Source: Verrucomicrobiaceae bacterium (GTDB taxonomy: Bacteria > Verrucomicrobiota > Verrucomicrobiia > Verrucomicrobiales > Verrucomicrobiaceae). From it: a stretch of 57,474 nt of DNA. The notes under the pieces are model-generated. The model was not told the DNA's origin. It was given only the letters and a program-made list of their open reading frames with translations, and searched no databases. A program made the position numbers and the translations under genes. Shown piece after piece: positions 17,304 through 26,599 of the stretch. The stretch spans positions 1-57,474 of the forward strand of contig CANIBP010000043.1 in the NCBI GenBank assembly GCA_947466075.1, in the 5' to 3' direction. Every line of letters begins with the position of its first letter. Position 1 is the first letter of the stretch.

Positions 17304-18242
17304 ATGCATGACCTGAAATTTAGGAAGGCTTGGTTTCCCTATAAAGATCCAATTGTTCTTTCAAGGCTCAAGAGCCAAGGCATCGTTGAAGTGGCTCAAG
17401 CCTTTAACCAAAATATTCGTCGTGTACATAGGATGACGACATTTTTGCCGTGGATATTGGGTAGAGGGCAATTGCAGGTCCGTGCCCTTACGATAGCAAA
17501 ATGCACGCACCAGCGACCTTTTGAGATCTTCGATTCGTCAATTGATCTGGAATCTCCGATGGGAAAGAGAATTATGGAAATGAGTGACTCCATCATTAAG
17601 GCCTTCAACAAGGATGATGATGGCTATGTGGATCGAACAAGGCAGCTATATCAGTCGGGAGGTGATCAGTTGTTTTCCGCAATTGATCATGGCGATAACA
17701 AAGACATAGGCGCAAGTGTGGAGGCAGTTCTCGTTTCGATGCTGGTTCTCGGCTGGACTGCTATAGAAGTATGCTTGGAGGATTTGTTTGCAGCCGTTAT
17801 AGCCGAATCAAAAAGAGCCGCAGCGCTTAAGGGAAACGATCTGAGGATTGTGCAGATGCAATGTTCCTCACGAAGCGTTGCAGCACCCACGAAAGCACGT
17901 TCCAATGTAAATAAACCAAAGTTTGCCACGCTACAGCAAGCTCGTGAGGCTTACGCGCGGGCATTTGATGTAGATTCGGCGCAGGTTGATAGGGCGCTGT
18001 CATCATTGCAATTAGATGCTCTTGCACTCATACGAAACTTATTGGTTCATCGCATTGGAAGAACGGACGGCTTATTTCGTCAACAATCAGAGGGGATCTC
18101 TTCGCTGAAGCGATTCAGAAGCCAGACTTGCAAGGAGGTCAAAATCAATGGCGATCTGACACGAAGATGGATAACTGGGGTGCTAAGGCCAGTTGCATCT
18201 TTGGTGTGCGGTGCTGACAAATGGATTCGGAAGTATCAGTGA
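17304..18242 (+). CDS. Unknown protein with HEPN-like R-x4-H motif
   Basis: A 312-residue protein of no family I can name, visibly less GC-rich than its neighbours, which hints at horizontal transfer. The helical part from about 140 contains VLGWTAIEVCLEDLFAAVIAE, and further on ALIRNLLVHRIGR. R244-N245-x3-H249 fits the R-N-x3-H / R-x4-6-H active-site motif of HEPN ribonucleases, and the 'WTAIE' helix fits the first HEPN helix. HEPN proteins are often toxins, abortive-infection or RNA-cleaving effectors. No antitoxin (MNT, helicase, methylase) is adjacent, so the role is open. A palindrome abuts the start. Confidence 0.55.
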   Translation: MHDLKFRKAWFPYKDPIVLSRLKSQGIVEVAQAFNQNIRRVHRMTTFLPWILGRGQLQVRALTIAKCTHQRPFEIFDSSIDLESPMGKRIMEMSDSIIKAFNKDDDGYVDRTRQLYQSGGDQLFSAIDHGDNKDIGASVEAVLVSMLVLGWTAIEVCLEDLFAAVIAESKRAAALKGNDLRIVQMQCSSRSVAAPTKARSNVNKPKFATLQQAREAYARAFDVDSAQVDRALSSLQLDALALIRNLLVHRIGRTDGLFRQQSEGISSLKRFRSQTCKEVKINGDLTRRWITGVLRPVASLVCGADKWIRKYQ

Positions 18243-18299
18243 CGCAAATGAAGTGACTAAAGCCTGCTGTAAGCTCGGACCCCAAGTGAGTGAGTTGTG

Positions 18300-19493
18300 C
18301 TATTCGCGAATGAAGAAATTGGCGAAGGTCACGGTCGTGCCGAAGTCGGCGATGCCGATGGTGCCTTTGGCTGGGCCTTCGATCGTGGCTTCAAGAACTT
18401 GGGGATTGGCTTCTTGGGTTTCGGTGAGGGTGGCGGTGGCTTGTTGGCCATCGAGTTTGAGGCGGAGGCGATACCATTTGCCGGGCTTCACCTTGTCGGG
18501 GCCGAAGACGATGGGGGCTTTGCCGGTGCCGATGAGGACGGCGGGAGTGTTGGTGCCGCGCACGCAGAAGCCGCTGCAGGGTTTGGTGAGGTCGGCGGAT
18601 TTGGGGAGCTGGAAGTCAGCGATGAATTCGCCGTTGGCGATTTCGGTTTCGCTCCAGAGGGCGGGGCCTTCTTGGCCTTCGGTGGAGTCGAGTTTGAGGT
18701 TCCAGTTGGAGGCTTTCCATTTGGATTCGGCTCCAGCGGGCACTTTCCAGCCACGGAGGTCGAGGCCGTTGTAGAGGTGCTTCCAGCCTTGATCGAGCGG
18801 GGCGGAATCGGTGGCGGTGGCACCGGTGGAGGGGAGTTCTTTGATACGGACGTTGCGGAATTCGACGGGCGCGCCTTCGGATTCGAGGGCGAGGTAGCCT
18901 TTGCGCCAGAAGCATTTGTCGCCACCGCTAACGATCTTGCCATTCACGGCGAGCGTGAGTGTGCCGTTGTTGCCGGTGATGCGGTAGTGGTTCCATTCGG
19001 GCGAGGGCTTGCTGCGGTCCTCGCTGGGGAAACTGCGCTGGCCGCTGTGGTCGCCGTGCGGTTCCATGGTGGCTCCGTGGATGGGGAAGACATCGCCATG
19101 CGTTGTGAACCAGCGCGGTTTTTTCGGATCGGCGTGCTTCATATAGCCATGGTCGAGCACCTGGACCTCGATGCCACGCAGGAAGGGCACGCCGGGCGCT
19201 GAGATGGGGCTGCCCCAGATGAAGACGCCGGAATTGCCGCCGCTGGTGAGGTGCCTCCACTCGCACTCCATGATGAAGTTTTCATACTGCTTCTCGGTGC
19301 GCATCGCGCCGGTGGGGATGCCGGTGCAACTCACGACGCCGTCTTTGATGCTCCACGTCTCAGGAGCGCAGTTGGCATTCACCCAACCGCTGAGGTCCTT
19401 GCCGTTGAACATGGGCATGAAGCCGTCGTCATCGGCAGCGTGGAGGAAAGTGAACGAAAGGGCGAGCGCGGTGAGCAGCGTGGTGAATTTCAT
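18300..19493 (-). CDS. Secreted protein with two DUF1080 (3-keto-disaccharide hydrolase) domains
   Basis: A 397-residue secreted protein; the signal peptide MKFTTLLTALALSFTFLHAA sets the start. Two tandem concanavalin-like DUF1080 (PF06439) units are visible. The first is near 22-205 (FMPMFNGKDLSGWVN, GGNSGVFIWG, GIEVQVLDHG). The second is near 220-397 (WKHLYNGLDLRGWKV, GFCVRGTNTP, GIADFGTTVTFANFFIRE). DUF1080 proteins are annotated as 3-keto-glycoside hydrolases or sugar-binding modules and are greatly expanded in Verrucomicrobiota. The second unit is shorter and could be binding only. The next gene upstream, a barrel, starts elsewhere on the same strand. Confidence 0.85.
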   Translation of the reverse strand: MKFTTLLTALALSFTFLHAADDDGFMPMFNGKDLSGWVNANCAPETWSIKDGVVSCTGIPTGAMRTEKQYENFIMECEWRHLTSGGNSGVFIWGSPISAPGVPFLRGIEVQVLDHGYMKHADPKKPRWFTTHGDVFPIHGATMEPHGDHSGQRSFPSEDRSKPSPEWNHYRITGNNGTLTLAVNGKIVSGGDKCFWRKGYLALESEGAPVEFRNVRIKELPSTGATATDSAPLDQGWKHLYNGLDLRGWKVPAGAESKWKASNWNLKLDSTEGQEGPALWSETEIANGEFIADFQLPKSADLTKPCSGFCVRGTNTPAVLIGTGKAPIVFGPDKVKPGKWYRLRLKLDGQQATATLTETQEANPQVLEATIEGPAKGTIGIADFGTTVTFANFFIRE

Positions 19494-19528
19494 GCGGGTG
19501 TGATAACGCGATGAAAGCTGCTGCTTGT

Positions 19529-20728
19529 TCAAAAGCGCCAGTTGATGGCGGTTTGGATGCCGTTTTCAAAGGTGACGGCACTGGCTCGGGCTGCTGTGAC
19601 ACTCCATTTCACGTATTCGAGGTAGAGGTCGATGTTCTTGGTGATGGCGATGGTGACACCGGGCACGAACATGTGCTGGCGACCACCGGGATTGTGATCG
19701 TATCCGGCGGAGTAGGCGACACGCCAGGTGACGGGGCCAGTGACGTAGCTCATGCCAACAATGAGATCGGTGATGCGTGAACTCATTCCACCAGAGACGT
19801 AGCGAGTAGGGGTGAGGGCACCGTTGCGTTGCAACACCTCGGCGTAGGCTTTGAAGCGGTTACGAGTGTAGGTGAGATCGACGCCCCAAGCGGAGAAAGC
19901 ATGATTACTGAATGCGGCATCCTGCGATTTGACCTGACCGATGGAGCCGGATAGGCCGAGCGCGAGGCTGGAGGTCGGACTGAACCACCAGGTGGGCACG
20001 ACGCGGAAGACGGCGTTGTTTTGCAGGCGGAAGGCGGAGGTGCTTTCGGAATCAGCGCCCACAAGGCCCGGGGTGATGCCATCTTCGCGGAAAAAGAACT
20101 GCGCGTGGGTCTCGACGCTAAACTGCGGCTTGATCCAGAAGGTGCGCACCCAGGAGACGCCGATGTCGGCGTTGAGCTTGAAGCCGTCGTAGTAGGCGAC
20201 GTTGCCGTAGAAGCTACCATCCCAGTCGAGACCGAATTTGCGGCGAATTTGGCCGACTTTGAACACACCCACGGAGGTGCTGGCCCATGCATACATCTCG
20301 AAGGGCCAGATGACGGAGTCATTGGAACCGCGGAAGGCATTTTCTTCGCGGATGCGCAGTTCGGTGTGAAAACCGATGCTTTGGATGAAACGGTGATTCG
20401 TTTTCATCCACGGATCGAGCATCAGGTAATAGTAATAGGTGCCGGGCAACGATGAGGAGCCATAGCCGCTGCTGCCAGGACCACCCGTGGGGATACGCCA
20501 CCAGTGCCAGGCACCGATTGTGGCCGGAATGACAGCGTCTTTGTTTGCCTGAAGATCGTCCCAGATGCGTGCCGCGAGTGATTGGCCTGCGAGAGTGCTG
20601 GGTGAGTTAAAATCCGAGTAAGGCGGTTCGATACCAATTCCCTCGGCATGGATGAGGGATGATGGGACTGCTGAGGCGAGCGCAGCAGCAATAAATAGGA
20701 TACGCAGGGAGGTGCGGGGGAGGTTCAT
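19529..20728 (-). CDS. Probable outer-membrane beta-barrel protein
   Basis: A 399-residue protein with a signal peptide (about 1-28, cleaved near IHAEG). The rest is full of alternating aromatic strands (YYYYLMLDPWM, FWIKPQFSVETHAQFFF, FRVVPTWWFSPTSSLALGLSG) and ends in NWRF. A terminal Phe is the classic Bam recognition signal. This predicts a 12-16 stranded outer-membrane barrel, perhaps a porin or transport channel; no specific family was recognised. It lies 35 bases upstream of, and in the same direction as, the DUF1080 gene, so the two may be co-transcribed. Confidence 0.7.
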   Translation of the reverse strand: MNLPRTSLRILFIAAALASAVPSSLIHAEGIGIEPPYSDFNSPSTLAGQSLAARIWDDLQANKDAVIPATIGAWHWWRIPTGGPGSSGYGSSSLPGTYYYYLMLDPWMKTNHRFIQSIGFHTELRIREENAFRGSNDSVIWPFEMYAWASTSVGVFKVGQIRRKFGLDWDGSFYGNVAYYDGFKLNADIGVSWVRTFWIKPQFSVETHAQFFFREDGITPGLVGADSESTSAFRLQNNAVFRVVPTWWFSPTSSLALGLSGSIGQVKSQDAAFSNHAFSAWGVDLTYTRNRFKAYAEVLQRNGALTPTRYVSGGMSSRITDLIVGMSYVTGPVTWRVAYSAGYDHNPGGRQHMFVPGVTIAITKNIDLYLEYVKWSVTAARASAVTFENGIQTAINWRF

Positions 20729-20861
20729 GGCAGGGGCAGGGGTGAACTGCCTTCAGCATGGAAAATCCCGCGAGCTTAAACGCCTGCCTCACGCACAGAT
20801 GAATGTGCGTTTATGTTTGCAACTGCCTGCCAGGCGCTGAGTTGCGCGTTTCGCGAGCGCA

Positions 20862-22127
20862 TCAGCCAAACAAAGCGGCCACAGCCTTGCCACCATCCGT
20901 GATGGGCACGGGGCGTGTTCCATCCATGAGTTCCTTGCTCGGATCGATGCCCATCGCGGTGTGAACCGTGGCGTGGAAATCGACGAGCGGGACGGGGTTC
21001 TCGACGGGCTTCTTGGAAAGCTCATCGGTGACGCCATACGCGCCGCAGTGGTTCAAGCCACCACCAGCTAGCACCATCGAGAAAGCGGTGCCTTGATGTC
21101 CGCGTCCGCCGCGGCCATCGAACTCCGGTGGGCGACCGAACTCGGTGCCGACGACGATGAGTGTCTTGTCGAGGAGCTTCTTGTCTTTCAGATCACGGAT
21201 GAGTGCAGCGAGCGCTGTGTCGAGTTCTTGGATGAGGAGGTGCTGGTTCTTATAGCCCTCGTTGTGGATATCCCAGCCCGTGCCGTTCATGAAGTTGAGG
21301 TTGTGAGAGACTTCGATGAAGCGCACACCCGCTTGCACGAGGCGACGTGAAAGCAGGCAGCGCTGGCCAAACTCGCCGCCGTATTCATTGCGGAGTGTGT
21401 CGGGCTCTTCTTTGAGATTGAAATGGCGCATGAATTTCGGTCCTGCGAGACGCAACGCTTCTTGTTGGGCCATTTCGTAATCCGCAGCAGCGGAACCCTT
21501 TGACGTGCGTGCCATCAATGGTTTGAGCAGTTGGTGACGAATCTCCGCACGCTTTTCATCGACGTATTCAGGTCGCGTGAAGCCCGATGGCCCCGTGTTC
21601 GTGTCGGTGAGATAAACGTAGCCGCTCTTAGCGCCGAGGAACCCTGGGCCACGACTCACATTCGGATAACCGATCAACATGTAAGCCGGCACATCAGCAC
21701 TCGCGGCACCACGTTGATTGGCGATGATCGAGCCGATGCTTGGATACACCACGTTGCCGGAGATCATGCGGCCCGTGTGGACGATATTCGTGGCGAAGGC
21801 GTGCTCGTCGATGACGTGGTGGTTCACCGTGCGCATCACGGTGACATGTTCCATCACCTTCGCCGTCTTGCCCAGATGCTCGGTCACCTGCACACCTTTG
21901 ACGGTGGTGTCGATGGTTTTGTAGAGCGATCCAGCCTTCTGCGGCTTGCCCAAATTGTCGCCGAGCTTCTTTGGATCAAAGGTGTCGATCTGCGCCATGC
22001 CACCACCAAGCCAGATGAAGATGCAATGCTCAGCCTTGCCTTTCGGCGTATGAATTGGTGTGTTGTTAGCAAACAGCGGCGCAGTTCCGAAAGCGGCAGC
22101 GGAGGTGAGAAAGGAGCGGCGTTTCAT
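20862..22127 (-). CDS. DUF1501 domain protein (Tat-exported, sulfatase-like fold)
   Basis: A 421-residue DUF1501 protein (PF07394). The N-terminus MKRRSFLTSAAAFG is a twin-arginine signal. Typical landmarks are CIFIWLGGGMAQIDTFDPK, GRMISGNVVYPSIGS, PDVNRGPGF-like YPNVSRGPGFLG, VIVVGTEFGRPPEFDGRGGRGHQ and GVTDELSKKPVENPVPLVDFHAT. The fold is alkaline-phosphatase/sulfatase-like, but the activity is unknown. These genes nearly always sit downstream of a PSD1/DUF1553 gene, as here (48-base gap), and probably form one functional pair and operon with it. Confidence 0.93.
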   Translation of the reverse strand: MKRRSFLTSAAAFGTAPLFANNTPIHTPKGKAEHCIFIWLGGGMAQIDTFDPKKLGDNLGKPQKAGSLYKTIDTTVKGVQVTEHLGKTAKVMEHVTVMRTVNHHVIDEHAFATNIVHTGRMISGNVVYPSIGSIIANQRGAASADVPAYMLIGYPNVSRGPGFLGAKSGYVYLTDTNTGPSGFTRPEYVDEKRAEIRHQLLKPLMARTSKGSAAADYEMAQQEALRLAGPKFMRHFNLKEEPDTLRNEYGGEFGQRCLLSRRLVQAGVRFIEVSHNLNFMNGTGWDIHNEGYKNQHLLIQELDTALAALIRDLKDKKLLDKTLIVVGTEFGRPPEFDGRGGRGHQGTAFSMVLAGGGLNHCGAYGVTDELSKKPVENPVPLVDFHATVHTAMGIDPSKELMDGTRPVPITDGGKAVAALFG

Positions 22128-22175
22128 GATGTGTGATGTTTCAAGTTACAGGATTAAAGTTTCAAGTGCTTGCGC

Positions 22176-25100
22176 TTACGGACTAAACGCCCACTCAGGG
22201 GCATTCAGCATGGCCCAGAGGATGTCTTCGAGGCGTTGGCGCCAGTCGGCGTTGAGGCGGTCGGTGGGCTTGTCGCCGGTGCGGGCGGCGGTTTCTTGGG
22301 CCATACGGATGGTGGTGGCTTCGGAGTCGAGGTGGTTGGACCAGCTCACGTATTTCTCGCGAGTGCGGTTGGATGCTAAAGGTTGGGCGCTGGTTCCTGG
22401 CTTGACGCGTTGGTCGAAGCCTGCGCTGAGATGCTTGGTGTAAAGTTCACGCTCTTGAGCGCTTGGCTTGCGCGTCAGCAGCTTCAAGAACAGCGTGTCG
22501 ATGAGTTTATCGAGTGACTGCGCTTTCAATGCGAGTGCGGTCACGCCGTGGTCATCGCTGAGTCGGGTGAGCCAGATGCCGACGGTGCCGTTGCTGAGGA
22601 TGGCGGGTTGCAGAACGTTTGGGTCGGCATCGCGTTTGCTGATGGGATCCTGACGTGAGCCACGCCAGCCGAAGGCGCTGAGCACATCGGTCACGGCCTG
22701 AATGCGTGGCAGGGCGAGGCTGGGGCGGTCGCGCTCATTGCTGGTGCTGGTGAGCATCCAACTGTGGTGCGGCTTGCCCATGTGGATGGCGTTTTTGAGA
22801 TCGCGCTGATTGTCGATGTCGAGACAGACTTCTTCGGTATGGAAAGGCTTGTCGGTGGCGGCGAAGAGCGAGTCCACAATCTGCTCGGCCTGCAAACGCC
22901 TCGGTGCGGGCGAGGTGAACAGCGGGCTGGTCTGCTTCAACGTGTCGTCCGTGGCGCGTTGATAGGCTTGGCTGTTCAGGATGATGCGGGCGAGTTGCTT
23001 CACATCGTAACCGCCGCGCACGAATTCACGGCCCAGCCACTTGATGAGTTCGGGATGCGTGGGTTTGCCTTTCTCCCAGTCATCGACGGGTTCGACGATG
23101 CCGCGGCCCATGAAGCGGGCCCACACGCGGTTGGCGATGACTTGTGCAAAGCGTTCATTCTGCGGCGCAGTGATCATCGCGGCGAGCACGTCACGCGAAT
23201 CCTTCGGGTTTTCGGCCAGTTTGGCGGCGTTCTCGTCGCAGAACTCGGCGAAGGGCCACTTCGGCTGCACCTTGGTGCCGGGTTGCAGCGTGACCTGAAT
23301 CAAGGGCTTGCGACCACCGGCGTGGATCTTGTCCATCGGCACGCTGCTGGTCTTCGGCACTTCGATTTCCTTCGTGCCGAGCATGGCGGCGAGTTCGAAG
23401 AGGTCCTGCTGTAACGATTTGCCGGTGGGCGAGTCGTGACAGCGCGCGCATTTCATTTCAACGCCGAGGAAAGCCGTGCTGACGATGGTGCCCTTGGCCG
23501 CCATTGGCACATCGTTCTGCGAGGCGATGCCAAAACCAGCCGGGCCGCCGAGGCGTTCGCTGCCACGCATGCGCAGCAGTTCGGTGACGAAGAAGTCCAT
23601 TGGCTTGTTGTCCTGCAATGACTCGTAGAGCCACCAGCGGAACGGACCGGTGTTGTTGAGCGTGGGATTGAGGATGTTCGGGTTTTCGGCGAGCACGTCC
23701 TGCCAGTAGCCCATCCAGTTGTCAGCCCAGCGCGGATCGGCAAGCAGGCGGTCGATGGCGGCTTTGCGATCTGGGTTCTGTTGGAATGCTGCGATCTCTT
23801 CCAAAGAAGGCACGACGCCGATGGTGTCGAGCGTGACACGGCGCAGGAAAGTCAGGTCGTCGGTCAGTGGTGTGAGCGTGAGATGATCAGCGCGGATGTC
23901 GGGCCAGTGCGCGCCTTCTTTGATCCAGGTCGTGAGCAAGGCGATCTGGTCCTTGGTCAACGGCTTGCCTTTGGGCGGCATGACCTCGTCTTCGTCATCA
24001 GAGAGAATGCGGGCGATGATGGTGCTGTGATCAGGTTTGCCGGGTTCGATGGCGGCACCATCAGACTTGCCGCCTTTGATGGCATCCGCCAGCGAATCGA
24101 GATGCAGACCGCCTTTGGCCTTCGCACCGCGATGGCATTCGGTGCATTTGGCTTCGAGGATGGGCTGGATGTCTTTGAAGTAGTCGATGTTGCCCTTGTG
24201 CGCGTCCTGTGCCTTCACGCTGTCGATCCGTGCGGCGATGAAATGATCGATTTCATTGTTTGCGGGGAATCCTGCGACCAATTCGGGCACCTTCACGGCT
24301 TCGACCTTTTTCAGCCAGGTCTGCGCGGCATCGCGACGCGTGGCCCAATACGCGGACGACTTCGCACGCAACTCGGCACGCTTCTTCGCGTTCATCGCAT
24401 CATAGTGTGCGCTGCGTTCCTTCTCATACGCGGCCCAGCCTGCGTCGTTGTAGGCCACGTCGCGTTTGGCGGGAGTGACGAGCTGCCAAGATTCACTGCC
24501 TTGCGGCGACCATGCGACGACGGTTTCACCGAGTTCAGGACGGCGCACGCTTTTGCCGGTGTAACTGCCGACCAAAGTCTCCAGCACGATGAACTGCGGC
24601 TTGCCAGTGCCGGTGAACTCACACCAAGCCTCGCGATTGCCTGGAGGCACGAAACGGAAGTCGGGACCGAGGTCGAGATAGCCTTGTTGATCGGCGACGA
24701 GGTGGTGGCCGTCGCTGTCGTTTGGCGGGAAGGGCGTATTGAGCACTGTCTTGCCATCAATGTAGAGATTCGTGGCACCACGCGCACGCAGCAGCAGGCG
24801 ATGCTTGCCTTTTGGGAAGGTCACGCTGGCAGCGGCACGCAGCAGGAAGGGTACATGCCGGTCGCCACGCACGCCGGTATCGACATACTTCTGCGGCACA
24901 TCGAGAAATCCGAACACGTCCTCAGTATAGGTTTCGCCGACCTTCGGTGGCTCACTGGGCCACGCATTCGCATCGGGCATGCCTTCCTCGGCCAGTTGCA
25001 CGAGCACGCGGCCGACGGGCACTTCTTTTTTCGCGATGGCTGGTGGTGGTGGGACGAAACGATAGCGTGATTTGAGCGCATCCACATCGACCGGGCCGCG

Positions 25101-25811
25101 ATAGATCGCGACATCATCAAGCCAGCCATTCAGCGAGTGCGTAGAGGCCAGCGTGGAGCCGCTGCCGATCATAAGCGCATCGCCATCCGTGACCGGAGCG
25201 CGGTCTGTTTCGCCACCCATGTCCCACACACCATCGGTTTCACGGCCGTCGATGTAGCCTTTGATGCTCTTGAGTTTCCCGAAGGTGTAAGTCACCGCGA
25301 TGTGATGCCAGCCTGCGCTCGGCAGCGCGTCCTTCGACCACCAGCGATGCCAGTCGCCTTTCTTGCCGGGAACATCGTTGCTGTGAAACAGGAAGCCGAT
25401 CTGCGCACCGCCTTTCATCGTCTGGAGTCGCAACGCGTAGTTTTGATTCTCTGCGCCGTATTCCTTCGTGCCGAGACGGCCCTTGCCAATGAGGTAAGGC
25501 GTGCCGCTGAGGTTTGCTGTTTTGACCCAAGCTTCGAGCGTGATCGTTTCGTTGAGGCCGAAACGCAGATCCTCGCGGTCTTTGACTTCAAGGGCGGACT
25601 TCTTGCCATCGCCGGTGAAGATCATCGCCTTGTTGTCTTTCGCGAAGCTGGGATATGTCGGTGCACGCGGTCCACTTTCCTTCGCATCGTCGAAGCGCCA
25701 CTGCATGACCGGTTCGAACTTGGCCTTATCGGTAACATCATTGCCGCCCGAGTCGTTTTGGGCGAGGGCGATGGAAGTGAGGAGGAGAGTGCAGAGCACG
25801 GCGCGCGTCAT
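22176..25811 (-). CDS. PSD1-family giant protein: LamG, cytochrome c (CxxCH), DUF1549 and DUF1553 domains
   Basis: A 1211-residue secreted protein. Order: signal peptide (1-17); LamG/concanavalin-like domain about 30-245 (LEAWVKTANLSGTPYLIGKG, SLNGWLDDVAIYRGP); a PA14-like region about 300-415 (RARGATNLYIDGK); planctomycete cytochrome C domain with CTECH (556-560) and its distal MPPKGKPLT; DUF1549 (VTLDTIGVVPSLEEI, DRLLADPRWADNWMGYWQDVL); a second heme-like CARCHDSP; and DUF1553 (RFAQVIANRVWARFMGRGIVEP, LNSQAYQR, LQAEQIVDSLFAAT). The set is a Verrucomicrobiota/Planctomycetota hallmark, proposed to act in polysaccharide breakdown. It precedes its DUF1501 partner. Confidence 0.94.
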   Translation of the reverse strand: MTRAVLCTLLLTSIALAQNDSGGNDVTDKAKFEPVMQWRFDDAKESGPRAPTYPSFAKDNKAMIFTGDGKKSALEVKDREDLRFGLNETITLEAWVKTANLSGTPYLIGKGRLGTKEYGAENQNYALRLQTMKGGAQIGFLFHSNDVPGKKGDWHRWWSKDALPSAGWHHIAVTYTFGKLKSIKGYIDGRETDGVWDMGGETDRAPVTDGDALMIGSGSTLASTHSLNGWLDDVAIYRGPVDVDALKSRYRFVPPPPAIAKKEVPVGRVLVQLAEEGMPDANAWPSEPPKVGETYTEDVFGFLDVPQKYVDTGVRGDRHVPFLLRAAASVTFPKGKHRLLLRARGATNLYIDGKTVLNTPFPPNDSDGHHLVADQQGYLDLGPDFRFVPPGNREAWCEFTGTGKPQFIVLETLVGSYTGKSVRRPELGETVVAWSPQGSESWQLVTPAKRDVAYNDAGWAAYEKERSAHYDAMNAKKRAELRAKSSAYWATRRDAAQTWLKKVEAVKVPELVAGFPANNEIDHFIAARIDSVKAQDAHKGNIDYFKDIQPILEAKCTECHRGAKAKGGLHLDSLADAIKGGKSDGAAIEPGKPDHSTIIARILSDDEDEVMPPKGKPLTKDQIALLTTWIKEGAHWPDIRADHLTLTPLTDDLTFLRRVTLDTIGVVPSLEEIAAFQQNPDRKAAIDRLLADPRWADNWMGYWQDVLAENPNILNPTLNNTGPFRWWLYESLQDNKPMDFFVTELLRMRGSERLGGPAGFGIASQNDVPMAAKGTIVSTAFLGVEMKCARCHDSPTGKSLQQDLFELAAMLGTKEIEVPKTSSVPMDKIHAGGRKPLIQVTLQPGTKVQPKWPFAEFCDENAAKLAENPKDSRDVLAAMITAPQNERFAQVIANRVWARFMGRGIVEPVDDWEKGKPTHPELIKWLGREFVRGGYDVKQLARIILNSQAYQRATDDTLKQTSPLFTSPAPRRLQAEQIVDSLFAATDKPFHTEEVCLDIDNQRDLKNAIHMGKPHHSWMLTSTSNERDRPSLALPRIQAVTDVLSAFGWRGSRQDPISKRDADPNVLQPAILSNGTVGIWLTRLSDDHGVTALALKAQSLDKLIDTLFLKLLTRKPSAQERELYTKHLSAGFDQRVKPGTSAQPLASNRTREKYVSWSNHLDSEATTIRMAQETAARTGDKPTDRLNADWRQRLEDILWAMLNAPEWAFSP

Positions 25812-25922
25812 GCTTCATCAAACGTCATGGCGGGTCTGTTTTCACGAAATGAAGCACCCCACTTTAGTGAGGGGAGAAAAAAGAAGTTGCGGAGATTAAT
25901 GGAATGCATAACTAGTTACCAC

Positions 25923-26204
25923 ATGGCTTACGCACTTACCCGCACCAGCATGGCTTTGGATCAGTTCACTCTTCGCGTTCTCGATTTGCTCGCGCAAAAA
26001 TGGGGCGTCCCGAAAGCTGAGGTCATGCGGCGAGCGGTGCGTCGCATCAAGGAGGAAGAAGATATGAAAGACCAATGCCCCAAACCCCTCAAGGCTCTCG
26101 ATTGGCTGCAAAATGGCGGCGGACTCACTGTTCAGGAGGCCGAGGCCTTCCGCGAGGAGGTGCAGGCTGAGCGTGAGGCCAAACGCTACTGGTGGGAAGT
26201 ATGA
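25923..26204 (+). CDS. VapB-like ribbon-helix-helix antitoxin
   Basis: A 93-residue protein whose central part (TSMALDQFTLRVLDLLAQKWGVPKAEVMRRAVRRIKEEE) fits a ribbon-helix-helix DNA-binding domain. The C-terminal acidic/Trp tail (AEREAKRYWWEV) would bind the toxin. The stop overlaps the start of the PIN toxin gene by four bases (ATGA). Three starts are possible, at 25899, 25923 and 25950. GGAG lies four bases before 25899, and an AACTAGTT palindrome at 25910-25917 could be the autoregulatory operator if the later starts are used. Confidence 0.75.
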   Translation: MAYALTRTSMALDQFTLRVLDLLAQKWGVPKAEVMRRAVRRIKEEEDMKDQCPKPLKALDWLQNGGGLTVQEAEAFREEVQAEREAKRYWWEV

Positions 26205-26599
26205 TCCACCTGGACACCAATCTCCTCATCGACCTCGTCACCATCGGGTCACCGCACATCGCGGTGATCCGAAAGTGGCTGGAGAAAGGTGAAGAATTGG
26301 CGGTCTCCACCATCGCATGGTCGGAGTTTTTGAATGGGCCTCACACCAAACAGCAAAAGGACGCGGTGCAGGCCATCGTCGAGGGCCGCATCCTTGATTT
26401 CACCGCCAAAGATGCCGAACAGGCGTCACGATTGTTTCATTACACAGGCCGCAAACGCGGCTCGCACGCCGATTGCATGATCGCGGCTTGCGCGATGACC
26501 CGTGATGTGAGCGTAGCTACACGGAACATCGGCGATTTTGAAAAATTCGTGCCTTATGGGCTGAAGTTGCTCGCAGTGGAGACGATTGTCACACCTTGA
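26201..26599 (+). CDS. VapC-like PIN-domain toxin
   Basis: A 132-residue PIN ribonuclease. The conserved acidic residues are visible: Asp in MIHLDTNLL, Glu in AWSEFLNG, Asp in HADCMIAACA and Asp in RNIGDF. ATG 26201 overlaps the antitoxin stop (ATGA), which indicates translational coupling and fixes the start. The toxin presumably cleaves RNA (tRNA or rRNA in characterised relatives) and is held inactive by the RHH partner. The 3' end overlaps the convergent response-regulator gene by 11 bases. Confidence 0.88.
   Translation: MIHLDTNLLIDLVTIGSPHIAVIRKWLEKGEELAVSTIAWSEFLNGPHTKQQKDAVQAIVEGRILDFTAKDAEQASRLFHYTGRKRGSHADCMIAACAMTRDVSVATRNIGDFEKFVPYGLKLLAVETIVTP

Noticed and set aside
23781..25070. 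429-codon open frame antisense to the PSD1 gene
   Set aside because: The PSD1 domains on the other strand are unmistakable; the antisense frame has no recognisable motif.
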